Positions 25,878-34,823 of a stretch of 64,000 nucleotides of DNA are shown here, piece after piece. Within the stretch, counting starts at the first letter, position 1, and the number at the start of each line of letters is the position of its first letter. Both the position numbers and the translations under genes were made by a program. The notes under the pieces were generated by a model. That model was not told the origin of the DNA. It was given only the letters and a program-made list of their open reading frames with translations, and searched no databases. The stretch lies in the NCBI GenBank assembly GCA_035275405.1, contig DATEMU010000013.1:186001-250000 (forward strand), read 5' to 3'. The stretch comes from Phycisphaerae bacterium. GTDB taxonomy: Bacteria > Planctomycetota > Phycisphaerae > UBA1845 > UTPLA1.

Positions 25878-28800
25878 ATGCACGAACGCGACTTGTGGTG
25901 GAAAATTGTGATCGTCGGGGCGCTCGCCGCCCTCGGCTTCGCCAGCATCTGGCCGCTGGACCAGAAGCTCAAATACGGCATCGATCTGTACGGCGGCTAC
26001 AGCCTCCTCTATGAAATTGACGACACCGGCCTCGAAGGCTTCGAAAAGCAGGGGCTGGCCGAAGAGGTCATGAAAGTCCTCCGCGAACGCGTCGACCCCA
26101 AGGGCGTCTTCAACCTCGTCTGGCGGCCGGTCGGTCACAACCGGCTGGAAATCCAGATGCCCCGGCCCAGCAAAGAGATCGTCGAGGGGCGCCAGAAATA
26201 CGAGCAGCTTCAGGAGGAGATCCAGAACACGATCGTGCGCCGCACGGATGTCCTGCGCGCCGTCGCCAAGCCCGCCGATCAGCGCCCGGCCGCGTTTGAC
26301 GCCCTTGTCCACGGCGTGGAAACGCGCCGACCGCTCCTGACCGCCGCGGCAACGAACTACGACGCCTACCAGAACCTGCAAAAGGAATATGACGCCCGCG
26401 TGGCCTCGATCAGCAAGGACAATCTCTCGCGGGAAGACGTCCTCGCGGCCGTGAAAAAACCCGCTGCGGAGCGCTCCGCCGCCTTTGAGTCTCTCATCCG
26501 CGGTATCCCCGCGCGCCGCGCCCTCTTGGAAGAAGCCGCGAAGGCCGCCGACGCGCTCGCCGCCGCCGAGTCCACCACTCGCCCCGCCGACGGCAAAGAG
26601 CCTGCCGCCGAAGTCGTCCAGGCCTATGGCGAAAAAACGACCGCCTTCGAAACCGCGATCGCCAAGGTCCTCGACGCCAACGTCGATCCCAACAAGCTGA
26701 GCGAAGGCGTCACGATTAACCAGGTCGTGCAAAAGGAGGAAGAGTTCGACAAGGCCGTTGCCGACGTGCTGGCCACCAACCTCGACATCGGAAAGCTCCA
26801 GACCGTCCTCGAAGCCAAGCCCGGCGACGCGTTTCGCGAGCAGGAGCTCAAAAAGCTCACCACACAGCACCCGAGCATGGCCGGCATGATCGACGGCATG
26901 GTCAAGGCGACGGACCAGCTTCGCACGCAGCGCCGCGGCGAAGGCCGCCTCGAGGATCCGGCGGACCTGCAGCGCCTCCTCAAAGGCGCGGGCGTGCTGG
27001 AGTTCCGCATCCTTGCCGAGCGCGATGACAGCAATCCGGATTTTTACAACAGCTATCGCGAGGCCATGAAAAACCGCGGCCCGCGCAAGGCCCCCGGCGA
27101 AGACGAATATCAATGGTTCGAGATTGAGGACCCGGCGGATTTTCTGAAGATCGACAAACTCGACCGGGACTTCGAGGCGCAGAAGGCGGCCCTGCGAGTC
27201 ATCGCCGAGCGCTTCGGAAACAAGTACTACGTGCTCGCGCGAATCGGCGACAAATACGCCCTCACCCGCCGCCTGGGAGAGGACTGGTCGCTTAAGGGCG
27301 CCCGCTTTGATCGCGATGACATGGGCCGCCCCGCCATCGGCTTCACGCTCGACGAACGCGGCGGCGACAAGTTCGCCCAGCTTACCCGCACCAATCTCAA
27401 AAAGCCGTTGTGCATCTTCCTCGACGATCAGGCCATCTCCTCCGCCACCATCGAGTCGGTCATCCGCACCAGCGGCATCATCCACGGCAGCTTCACGCCG
27501 CAGGAAGTCCACGACATGGTCAAGAAGCTCAACGCCGGCAGCCTGCCGCGCAAGCTCAAGGACCCGCCGATCAGCGTCCGCTCGATCGGCCCGTCGCTCG
27601 GCGAGGCCAACCGCGCCGCGGGGCTTACGTCCGCCAAGTATGGCGCGATCGCCGTCGCCGTCTTCATGATCGGCTACTACTTCTACGCCGGCGGCGTGGC
27701 GGTCATCGCGGTCGCCCTCAACTTGCTTTTCACGATGGCGATGATGGCCCTCATGGGCGCTACGCTGACGCTGCCCGGCATCGCCGGTCTCGTCCTGTCG
27801 ATGGCCATGGCCGTGGACGCCAACGTACTCATCAACGAGCGCATGCGCGAGGAACTCGCCAAGGGCACGGCCATGCGCATGGCGATCCGCCTCGGCTACG
27901 AACGCGCGTTCAGCGCCATCCTCGACTCCAACGTCTCCACCATGCTCACCTGCGTCATCCTCTATTTCCTCGGCAGCGAGGAGATCAAGGGGTTCGGCCT
28001 CACGCTCGGCATCGGCGTGGCCATCAACCTCTTCACCGCCTACTTCGTCACCCGCATGTTCTTCGAGATGATGTCGATGATCTCGATCCCCAAGGAGATC
28101 AAGCGCTATCCGGCCCTCTTCGGCATCGGCGTCGCCGCATTCGGCGGCCTGCTTTACGGGCTGGGCTACTGGTGGAACGCCGGGCCGGCGCGCGAACATT
28201 CCGTGCTGATCGCCTTCGGCTGGGCGCTCATCTACGTCGGACCAGGAATCATCGGCCTCTTCGCGCTCATGTGGATCGGCCGAGCCATACACGCCGCCTT
28301 CCAAAAAGGCGAGCGGCCTCGAATGCCCATGATGCGCATCATCGGCGCCCCAGCCATCAACTGGGTCGGCCTGCGCCCCGTCTTCTTTACCTTCTCGCTC
28401 GTCATCTCCATCGCCGGCCTCTTCATGTTCTTCAACATCAAGAAGGAAGACCTCTACGACATTGAGTTTCTCGGCGGAACCGCCGCACAGATCGACCTGA
28501 AGACCCCCGGCTCGCTCAACCAGACGCAGATCTCCGAACGCCTTGCCAAAAGCGGCGAGACCCTGCGCCAATACGGCCAGGGGCTTTCCACCGCCACCGT
28601 CGCTGGAACCGCCGGGACCTTTACCCTCAACACCCCCGGCGTACCCGCCGCACGGCTCGAACCGGTCATCAAATCCGTGATGGACACTCCGGACCATAAA
28701 CGGCTCAGCGACCTCAATCCCGTCCGCTACAGCGACCCCGACGCAACCGAGGTGGTGATCACCACGCGGGCAGAGGAAAACATCGATCTCGAAAGGATGA

Positions 28801-30032
28801 AGGGCTATGTAAAGGAATTCGCCGAGCGCTTCACGCGCGCCGGCGAGGCGATGGAAAAGGCCCAGGTTCAGGGCGTCCAGACCGTCGGCCGGGGCGATGT
28901 CGCCGGTCGCTCCTTTGAAATCGTCACCCTCGAAAACAACAAGGAGATCGTGGTCGGCGCGATCATGGATAACTTGCAGGGAGAACTCGACGTTCAGCCC
29001 GCTCTCTCCTTCCACCTCGTCGACGATCGCAGCGCCGGCGGCGTGCCTTATTTCGCGCTCCGCACCGACGACCCCAAACAGCTTGGCGTTTCCCTGGACA
29101 GCGCCGAACTGGCGAACATTGACCTGCAAGGCTGGCGCGGCGGCGTGGCCCTCGTCCTCGAACAGATTCAACCGCCCCAGAGCCTGACGGCGCTGAAAAA
29201 CCGCCTGCGCTCCATGCGCCTCCAGCCCGGTTTTGAATCCCACGGCTGGCGCGAGTCCGACGTCTTCGGCCTCACGCCCTCGTCGCCCGGTGCCGACACC
29301 TTCAGCAAGGCCATGGTCGTTGTGGCCGACGAGAACTACCCGCTGCTCGACGAGCAGGGCGCCCTTTCCTCGGCCTGGGTCACCGATCTCGCCGAACCTG
29401 AAGTGCGGCTCCTCCAGGCCGCCCTCCAGCGCCAGACCTCCCTCAGCCAGATCACCCAGTTTGACCAACAGGTTTCCGGCGAGGCACAGACCGACGCCTA
29501 CATCGCCATCGCCTTGAGCTGGTTGGTCATCATTGTTTACGTCTGGTTCCGCTTCGGGAACATCCGCTGGGGCCTCGCGGCCGTCGTGGCCCTGATCCAC
29601 GACGTCATCGTCGCCATCGGCGCCATCGCCGCCAGCCACTACCTCTTCGACACCGCCATCGGCAAGGCCCTCCTCCTCGACAAGTTCCGCGTGGACCTCG
29701 CCCTCGTCGCGGCGCTCATGACGGTCATCGGCTACTCTGTCAACGACACCATCGTCGTCTTCGACCGTATCCGCGAGAACCGCGGCCGGCTGTCCGACGT
29801 CAGTACCACCATGCTCAACCAGTCCATCAGTCAAACGCTGGCCCGGACGCTCTTGACGGGCTTGACGACCTTCTTCACCATCTTGATCATGTACATCTTC
29901 GGCGGGCCCGGTATCCATGGCTTCAACTTCGCCATGTTCATCGGTATCCTGACCGGAACCTACAGCTCGTTCGCCATCGCCAGCCAGTTCCTGGTCAAGA
30001 AGAAGCTGGTGGCCATGGTCGGTGCCCGGTAG
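25878..30032 (+). CDS. secDF: SecD-SecF fusion protein translocase subunit
   Basis: Uses the proton gradient to complete export through SecYEG. SecD part: helix 1 (about 9-28), the GIDLYGGYSLLYEID strand, then the P1 domain and five helices with GLVLSMAMAVDANVLINER (near 635-655). SecF part: from about residue 830, with YDIEFLGGTAAQI, and the second proton-path motif VNDTIVVFDRIREN (near 1288). Length (1384) far exceeds that of usual SecDF (750-900). The excess includes a helical insert (about 95-340) containing two similar 75-residue units (R.DVL.AV.KPA..R.AAF) and a long SecF periplasmic domain. Followed by a LysM protein gene. Confidence 0.95.
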   Translation: MHERDLWWKIVIVGALAALGFASIWPLDQKLKYGIDLYGGYSLLYEIDDTGLEGFEKQGLAEEVMKVLRERVDPKGVFNLVWRPVGHNRLEIQMPRPSKEIVEGRQKYEQLQEEIQNTIVRRTDVLRAVAKPADQRPAAFDALVHGVETRRPLLTAAATNYDAYQNLQKEYDARVASISKDNLSREDVLAAVKKPAAERSAAFESLIRGIPARRALLEEAAKAADALAAAESTTRPADGKEPAAEVVQAYGEKTTAFETAIAKVLDANVDPNKLSEGVTINQVVQKEEEFDKAVADVLATNLDIGKLQTVLEAKPGDAFREQELKKLTTQHPSMAGMIDGMVKATDQLRTQRRGEGRLEDPADLQRLLKGAGVLEFRILAERDDSNPDFYNSYREAMKNRGPRKAPGEDEYQWFEIEDPADFLKIDKLDRDFEAQKAALRVIAERFGNKYYVLARIGDKYALTRRLGEDWSLKGARFDRDDMGRPAIGFTLDERGGDKFAQLTRTNLKKPLCIFLDDQAISSATIESVIRTSGIIHGSFTPQEVHDMVKKLNAGSLPRKLKDPPISVRSIGPSLGEANRAAGLTSAKYGAIAVAVFMIGYYFYAGGVAVIAVALNLLFTMAMMALMGATLTLPGIAGLVLSMAMAVDANVLINERMREELAKGTAMRMAIRLGYERAFSAILDSNVSTMLTCVILYFLGSEEIKGFGLTLGIGVAINLFTAYFVTRMFFEMMSMISIPKEIKRYPALFGIGVAAFGGLLYGLGYWWNAGPAREHSVLIAFGWALIYVGPGIIGLFALMWIGRAIHAAFQKGERPRMPMMRIIGAPAINWVGLRPVFFTFSLVISIAGLFMFFNIKKEDLYDIEFLGGTAAQIDLKTPGSLNQTQISERLAKSGETLRQYGQGLSTATVAGTAGTFTLNTPGVPAARLEPVIKSVMDTPDHKRLSDLNPVRYSDPDATEVVITTRAEENIDLERMKGYVKEFAERFTRAGEAMEKAQVQGVQTVGRGDVAGRSFEIVTLENNKEIVVGAIMDNLQGELDVQPALSFHLVDDRSAGGVPYFALRTDDPKQLGVSLDSAELANIDLQGWRGGVALVLEQIQPPQSLTALKNRLRSMRLQPGFESHGWRESDVFGLTPSSPGADTFSKAMVVVADENYPLLDEQGALSSAWVTDLAEPEVRLLQAALQRQTSLSQITQFDQQVSGEAQTDAYIAIALSWLVIIVYVWFRFGNIRWGLAAVVALIHDVIVAIGAIAASHYLFDTAIGKALLLDKFRVDLALVAALMTVIGYSVNDTIVVFDRIRENRGRLSDVSTTMLNQSISQTLARTLLTGLTTFFTILIMYIFGGPGIHGFNFAMFIGILTGTYSSFAIASQFLVKKKLVAMVGAR

Positions 30033-30042
30033 CCCTTGTGGC

Positions 30043-30061
30043 ACCGGCTAATAGCCGGTGC
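30043..30061. repeat. Hairpin after secDF
   Basis: CACCGGCT, AAT, AGCCGGTG (8-bp stem) lies 10 bases past the secDF stop. No T-run follows. It could damp read-through, but more likely belongs to the REP-like palindromes of this genome. Confidence 0.6.
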
Positions 30062-30124
30062 AATTACAAGGCGTAGGCCATAGAGCGCGAGGATGCGCTC
30101 CTAGCGAATGTCACGGAGGACATC

Positions 30125-31195
30125 ATGACGACCGAAACGCGGGTTGGAATCGTCGCCGGGCTGATGATCGTCGTCTCGGCGAGCGTCTATTTCTTTTACG
30201 GCAGCGACACCAGCGACGACAGCATCCTCGTCTCCACGCCGACGCGCGTCAGCCTCCCGCCGAAGATTCCTCCCGCCGCCGACCGCCCGCCCAAGGTCGC
30301 GGACAAAACGCCTGCCGCGCCGCAGCGCGTGGCGCGTTCGCCGCGCCGCACCCCCACCGCCCAGTCAACCGATCAACTCGCGCAGTCGACCCCGCCGATG
30401 CGGCCCATTCGGCCGACCGCCCAACCGACGCAGCCGGCGGTCGAAATCGCGTCGGCCGCAAAGGCCTCCGATTCCCCCATTGTTTTGCGGACTGCCCCTT
30501 CGTTGGAACTGGTCGAGGCCACAAGGGAAAACCTTCGCGAAAACGATATCCCCAATAGCGATGATCCTCCGGCCAATCCGAAGGCGACCCCTATCTCGAC
30601 CGTGCCGCAACCCCTCCCGCGCGGCGCGCCGATGGTCGTCTCTCGTACTCCAGAGGTGGTCAACATATCGCCGACACCGGCCTCCGATTCGTCCAGTTCT
30701 TCCAGGAGGCCCAGCCTGAGGGAGATGCCCGAGTCGATGTGGAGCAGCCGGACGCATACGGTCTCCGAAGGTGACACCCTGTCGGATATCTCCAAGCAGC
30801 ATTTCGGCGACACCTCGCGCGTGGACGACATCCTCGCCGCCAACCCGCACGTGAAGAGCGCGCGGCATCTCAAGATCGGCGACGTGCTGACGCTCCCGGC
30901 GTCAACCGGTTCAACCGCGCGCGCCGCATCGCCCGCCGCCGCTCTCGACAAAACTTCCGTGTCCCGGGCCGCCGCACCGGACCCCAACGTGCGCGTCACC
31001 AGCGTCGCGACCATGGTCGCGCCCCCGCCCAGCCGAACCTACATCGTGCAAACCGGCGATACGCTCTACTCCATCGCCCGAAAGCAATACGGCAGCAGCA
31101 AGCGCTGGGAAGACATCTTCCGCCTCAATAAAGCCGCCCTCAAAAACAACCCCGCCCGCCTGTCCTCCGGAATGGCCCTGAAGCTGCCGGAGTAG
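30125..31195 (+). CDS. Membrane-anchored protein with two LysM domains
   Basis: An N-terminal membrane helix (about 8-25, VGIVAGLMIVVSASVYFFYG) is followed by about 190 residues of Pro/Ala/Thr-rich linker and two LysM peptidoglycan-binding domains: HTVSEGDTLSDISKQHFGD (near 213) and YIVQTGDTLYSIARKQYG (near 303). It probably tethers the inner membrane to the cell wall. ATG 30125 follows an ACGGAGG ribosome site. Confidence 0.88.
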   Translation: MTTETRVGIVAGLMIVVSASVYFFYGSDTSDDSILVSTPTRVSLPPKIPPAADRPPKVADKTPAAPQRVARSPRRTPTAQSTDQLAQSTPPMRPIRPTAQPTQPAVEIASAAKASDSPIVLRTAPSLELVEATRENLRENDIPNSDDPPANPKATPISTVPQPLPRGAPMVVSRTPEVVNISPTPASDSSSSSRRPSLREMPESMWSSRTHTVSEGDTLSDISKQHFGDTSRVDDILAANPHVKSARHLKIGDVLTLPASTGSTARAASPAAALDKTSVSRAAAPDPNVRVTSVATMVAPPPSRTYIVQTGDTLYSIARKQYGSSKRWEDIFRLNKAALKNNPARLSSGMALKLPE

Positions 31196-31198
31196 CCA

Positions 31199-31408
31199 AA
31201 TCAATCGTCATCACTGCGGCAGGGCGGCAAGCTGATCGCGTATCTTCGCGATATTCGGATGACCAAGCAGAGACTGTGGTCCAGCCCGGCGGGCAAGACA
31301 CCATCGGCCACGCATTACAGCGCTCTACTCCGAGAGATCGTTAAGAAGGGTCGGAACTCGCGATTCACGAGGATCGAGCGAGGAAAATCCGCGGCCAGTA
31401 AAGTTTGA
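31199..31408 (+). pseudogene. C-terminal fragment of a HARE-HTH protein
   Basis: The frame ending at TGA 31406-31408 reads [20 protein letters not shown], then [20 protein letters not shown]. From family knowledge this is the typical end of HB1/ASXL/restriction-endonuclease HTH (HARE-HTH) small proteins. The N-terminal part is absent: the frame meets the LysM gene just upstream, and the only ATG (about 31259) leaves 49 residues. It is therefore probably a decayed remnant. Confidence 0.6.
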
Positions 31409-33417
31409 GTACAATGTCGGTTCACGCGGGCGGAGATCTTGCGATTCCGCATCGCCGACAGACGTCACATCGGCCGATTCATATTCCTCGAAAATCACAC
31501 TCCATGATCAGGCGGGAGGGCCATCACCATTATGGACCCTCGCCCATAGACCCGCGCGACGCGTCACACGGATTATCCCTGGTTCGAGTTGATGGCGACA
31601 TCTTGGTCATTCCAGGTGTGGCCAGTTATGATCAGATTGTGACATCGCTCTGTGTCGGTTTCTATCGATTACCCGCCCTCCGAACAGTCGGCTGGGTTGC
31701 AAGTTTCGCCCTTTGGGTCGGGATTGGACGCCCATCTCCATCGCTCGGCGATGACCCGTCCGACGTACCCCAAGTCGCGAAATTCGTAGACCCCGCTCGC
31801 GATGATTGGCAGTCCGAAGTTCAGGCGGACCAGGCCAAACACCGCTTGTCCGAATTGGCGGATTCGCTGATCAAGGACCATACGCTCACGGATGAAGCCG
31901 CCGGGGCATTCTTCGCCCCCGGATGCAGCATCGGCTCCTTGCGGCCGAGCTCTTTGAAGGAAGCAATCATCGGCGATTGGCGCGTTTGCCGCCCAGCGGA
32001 CACTTCGAAAAAGCTCCGCCCGCCCGCAATAGCCTTCGATGATTTTCTGCGACCTCACCACGAGGGTCAGGGGCTGCGGATGGAGATGAAGATCGTTGGC
32101 GTCGAGGCCGGCAAGGAGGGATCGTTCACGACGACCGTCATGGTCCACACGTTTTCCCATACCGCGCAGCGCCGACTCCAACAGAACGCCCGCTGGCACG
32201 TGGAGTGGCGCAAGGGCGATCGCGAGGACCGGCCCGTTATCGCGGGGATAAGCTCCGTCGATTTTTCTGAAATCGTCGTTCCCAAGGCCGCCTTTACCGA
32301 TTGCACGCGCGCGGTGATCACCCGCGACGAGACCTGGTCCCCGATCCTGTCCCATGGCTGCGACTATTGGTATGGCCGTATCGACGCCGTCGGTGAGACG
32401 AATTTCATGGGACACCAGGGCATCGCCGTCGGCGATGTGAACGGAGACGACCTGGACGACCTGTATATCGCGATGGGGACCGGACTGCCCAACAAGCTGC
32501 TCGTTCAGCAGCCGGACGGCACGGTTCAAGAAACGTCGGCGCAGGCCGCCGTCGACTGGCTCGATGACACGAAAGGCGTTTTGCTCATCGACTTCGACAA
32601 TGACGGCGATCAGGACCTCGTCAGTGCGATGGGCCCCAGCATCCTCTTCTCGATCAACGACGGCCGAGGGCGATTCACGCCCGCCGGTGCCGCGCGGGCG
32701 TCCACGAACGGCGCATTTTTCTCGCTCGCGGCCGCGGACTACGACCTGGACGGCGACCTGGACATTTACGGTTGCCGTTATGTGGAAGTGCAATACGGGG
32801 TCAGTATCCCGGTGCCCTTCGAAGATGCGAACAATGGGCCTCCGAACATCCTCCTGCGCAACGACGGTCCCCGCGGATTCGCCGACATCACCTTGTCATC
32901 CGGTATCGACCAGAATAACCGGCGCTTCAGCACCGCGGCCGCCTGGGCGGATTACGACGATGACGGCGATCCCGATCTGTACGTATCCAACGACTTCGGC
33001 CGCAACAATCTTTATCGCAACGACGGCGGCCGCTTTGTCGATGTCGCGGCCGAGGCCGGCGTCGATGACCAGGCCGCCGGCATGGGCGTCAGCTGGTCGG
33101 ACTACGATCGCGATGGCGACCTCGACCTTTATGTCAGCAACATGTATTCCGGCGCCGGCAACCGGATCGCTTATCAACCGCGCTTTCACGAGAAGGCCGC
33201 GCCCTCGACGCTTCAAGGGATTCAAAGGCACACGCGCGGTAACACGCTGCTCATCAACCAGGGAAATGGACGGTTCAAAACGGCCAGCGACGGGGCCGGC
33301 GCCGCCATGGGGCGATGGGCTTGGGGGGCGAAATTCGTAGATATCAACAATGACGGATGGGATGATATCGTTTGCCCCAACGGGTTTCTAACCGGTCCGC
33401 GACCGGACGACCTGTGA
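31405..33417 (+). CDS. FG-GAP/VCBS repeat protein, 5' part of a gene interrupted by TGA
   Basis: A 670-codon frame with a hydrophobic segment at about 85-113 ([14 protein letters not shown]), probably the real signal peptide, so the true start is likely near GTG 31639 rather than at 31405. From about 345 there are several FG-GAP/VCBS units with Ca-binding loops ([71 protein letters not shown]), i.e. a beta-propeller of the CRTAC1 type. It stops at TGA 33415-33417 after PRPDDL. The same frame continues directly into the ASPIC/UnbV and TlpA part, so this is one gene split by a single stop codon. Confidence 0.75.
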   Translation: MSTMSVHAGGDLAIPHRRQTSHRPIHIPRKSHSMIRREGHHHYGPSPIDPRDASHGLSLVRVDGDILVIPGVASYDQIVTSLCVGFYRLPALRTVGWVASFALWVGIGRPSPSLGDDPSDVPQVAKFVDPARDDWQSEVQADQAKHRLSELADSLIKDHTLTDEAAGAFFAPGCSIGSLRPSSLKEAIIGDWRVCRPADTSKKLRPPAIAFDDFLRPHHEGQGLRMEMKIVGVEAGKEGSFTTTVMVHTFSHTAQRRLQQNARWHVEWRKGDREDRPVIAGISSVDFSEIVVPKAAFTDCTRAVITRDETWSPILSHGCDYWYGRIDAVGETNFMGHQGIAVGDVNGDDLDDLYIAMGTGLPNKLLVQQPDGTVQETSAQAAVDWLDDTKGVLLIDFDNDGDQDLVSAMGPSILFSINDGRGRFTPAGAARASTNGAFFSLAAADYDLDGDLDIYGCRYVEVQYGVSIPVPFEDANNGPPNILLRNDGPRGFADITLSSGIDQNNRRFSTAAAWADYDDDGDPDLYVSNDFGRNNLYRNDGGRFVDVAAEAGVDDQAAGMGVSWSDYDRDGDLDLYVSNMYSGAGNRIAYQPRFHEKAAPSTLQGIQRHTRGNTLLINQGNGRFKTASDGAGAAMGRWAWGAKFVDINNDGWDDIVCPNGFLTGPRPDDL

Positions 33418-34725
33418 AGTTTTTTCTGGCGGCGCGTCGCGTCGCGGAAGTCCAGTGGATTTGGCTCGCGCCGGTCCCCCGCCGAGCAGCCCTACTTCAC
33501 CAGTTGGGCCGACATGAGTCGCTTGATGTTGTGCGGCTTTTCCTGGAGCGGGCGGGAGCGCAAATGCGTGTTCCTCAATCTGCGGGACGGCAGCTTCGCG
33601 GATGTGTCAGCGCTATCGGGAATTGATTATGTGGAAGACGGCCGCGCCGTTGCGACGACCGACTGGGACGGTGACGGTGACCTTGATCTATGGATGAAGT
33701 TCCGCTCCGGACCGCAGATTCGCTTTTTGCGAAACGATCAACCCCCCGCTAGCCGCTGGGTCGCATTTCAACTGGTTGGAAAGTCGTGCAACCGCGACGC
33801 CATCGGCGGAAAGGTGTTGTTGGAAATCGGCGGTCAACGCGCCATACGCGCGGTCGCCGCCGGTGATGGTTATTTATCGCAGTCCAGCAAGTGGCTGCAG
33901 TTCGGTCTGCCGGAGACGGGTGACATCCAACGGGTCACTGTAAAGTGGCCCGGCGGTCCGTCCAGCGAATTCACCGGACTTGAGGCGAACGCCCGCTACC
34001 GCATCACGCAAGGCTCGGATCGTCCGGAGCGCCTTCCGGACCGCCGTTCGCGACTGGAAGATCGGCCGATCGAGCCGGCGGAGCCGCCGGCCTCAGCGAG
34101 GTTGGTTTTGAAAGTTCCATTCTCATTGCCGCCGGGGTTGCTCGCCGAAACTGGTGCGTCGCGGGACTCCAATCGTGCTTCCCTGATTGCGCTCTGGGCA
34201 AGTTGGTGCGCGCCATGCCTCTCCGAGCTGCAGGAACTCGCTCGCGAAAAAACGAGGCTCGCGGAAGTCGGGCTCCGCGTCTGCCCGCTGAACGTCGACA
34301 AGCCGGAGGATCGCACGAAAGCAGCGGCTGTGTTTGAGCGCGCCATAAAGACGGGGAAGGATTCCGCCGACTGGCAATCGTTGGAGGCCGCGCCGGGTAC
34401 GATCGAAGCGCTTGATGCCGTCCTTAAGCACGTGCGCGACCGAGAGGGCCTGGCATCTTTGCCGCTTAGTTTGCTGGTGGATTCGGCCGGGAAGCTCCAA
34501 GTCATCTACATCGGAAAAGTGGGTTTGGACGATCTGGTATCGGATGCGTCTACTTACGGGGGCGACCGTGTGCCACCGCACAAGCGAAGCGTCTTTCCCG
34601 GTCGCTGGTATTTTGACGTACCGAGGAATCTCGCGGACCTGGCGCGCGACCTTCGATCGCGAGCACGCCCGGACGACGCGGCGTTCATGGAACGCTTGAA
34701 TGCCCAGCGCCCCGACGCGCGGTGA
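33418..34725 (+). CDS. ASPIC/UnbV plus TlpA-like thioredoxin part of the interrupted gene
   Basis: In the same frame as the preceding part, directly after its TGA (SFFWRRVAS..). A conventional annotation would begin it at the TTG/ATG codons near 33514. It holds the last FG-GAP unit (DWDGDGDLDLW), an ASPIC/UnbV domain (RDAIGGKVLLEIGGQR..VKWPGG) and a C-terminal thioredoxin fold with ALWASWCAPCLSEL (CxxC) of the TlpA type. TlpA domains reduce disulfides outside the cytoplasm. It would lack its own signal peptide if expressed separately. Confidence 0.75.
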   Translation, partial: SFFWRRVASRKSSGFGSRRSPAEQPYFTSWADMSRLMLCGFSWSGRERKCVFLNLRDGSFADVSALSGIDYVEDGRAVATTDWDGDGDLDLWMKFRSGPQIRFLRNDQPPASRWVAFQLVGKSCNRDAIGGKVLLEIGGQRAIRAVAAGDGYLSQSSKWLQFGLPETGDIQRVTVKWPGGPSSEFTGLEANARYRITQGSDRPERLPDRRSRLEDRPIEPAEPPASARLVLKVPFSLPPGLLAETGASRDSNRASLIALWASWCAPCLSELQELAREKTRLAEVGLRVCPLNVDKPEDRTKAAAVFERAIKTGKDSADWQSLEAAPGTIEALDAVLKHVRDREGLASLPLSLLVDSAGKLQVIYIGKVGLDDLVSDASTYGGDRVPPHKRSVFPGRWYFDVPRNLADLARDLRSRARPDDAAFMERLNAQRPDAR

Positions 34726-34823
34726 GCGCTTTATCGGCGCATTGAAATAACGCCGGGTAAACGTTAAACTGAGGCTCGGATCGGACTTTTTGAAACTCCA
34801 TAGCCAGCGTCGGGGCAACCAGA

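Noticed and set aside
25743-30044. A 1433-codon open frame on the - strand opposite secDF
   Set aside because: Its translation is rich in Asp, Gly, Glu and Arg with no family pattern, while the + strand encodes clear SecD and SecF motifs over the same span. High GC explains the open antisense frame.
30043-30061. Rho-independent terminator of secDF
   Set aside because: A stem is present but no T-tract follows, and similar palindromes occur elsewhere in unrelated places.
33418-33465. SECIS element just after the in-frame TGA
   Set aside because: Only a CTGG/CCAG pairing with a poor interior was found; not the compact bacterial SECIS shape.
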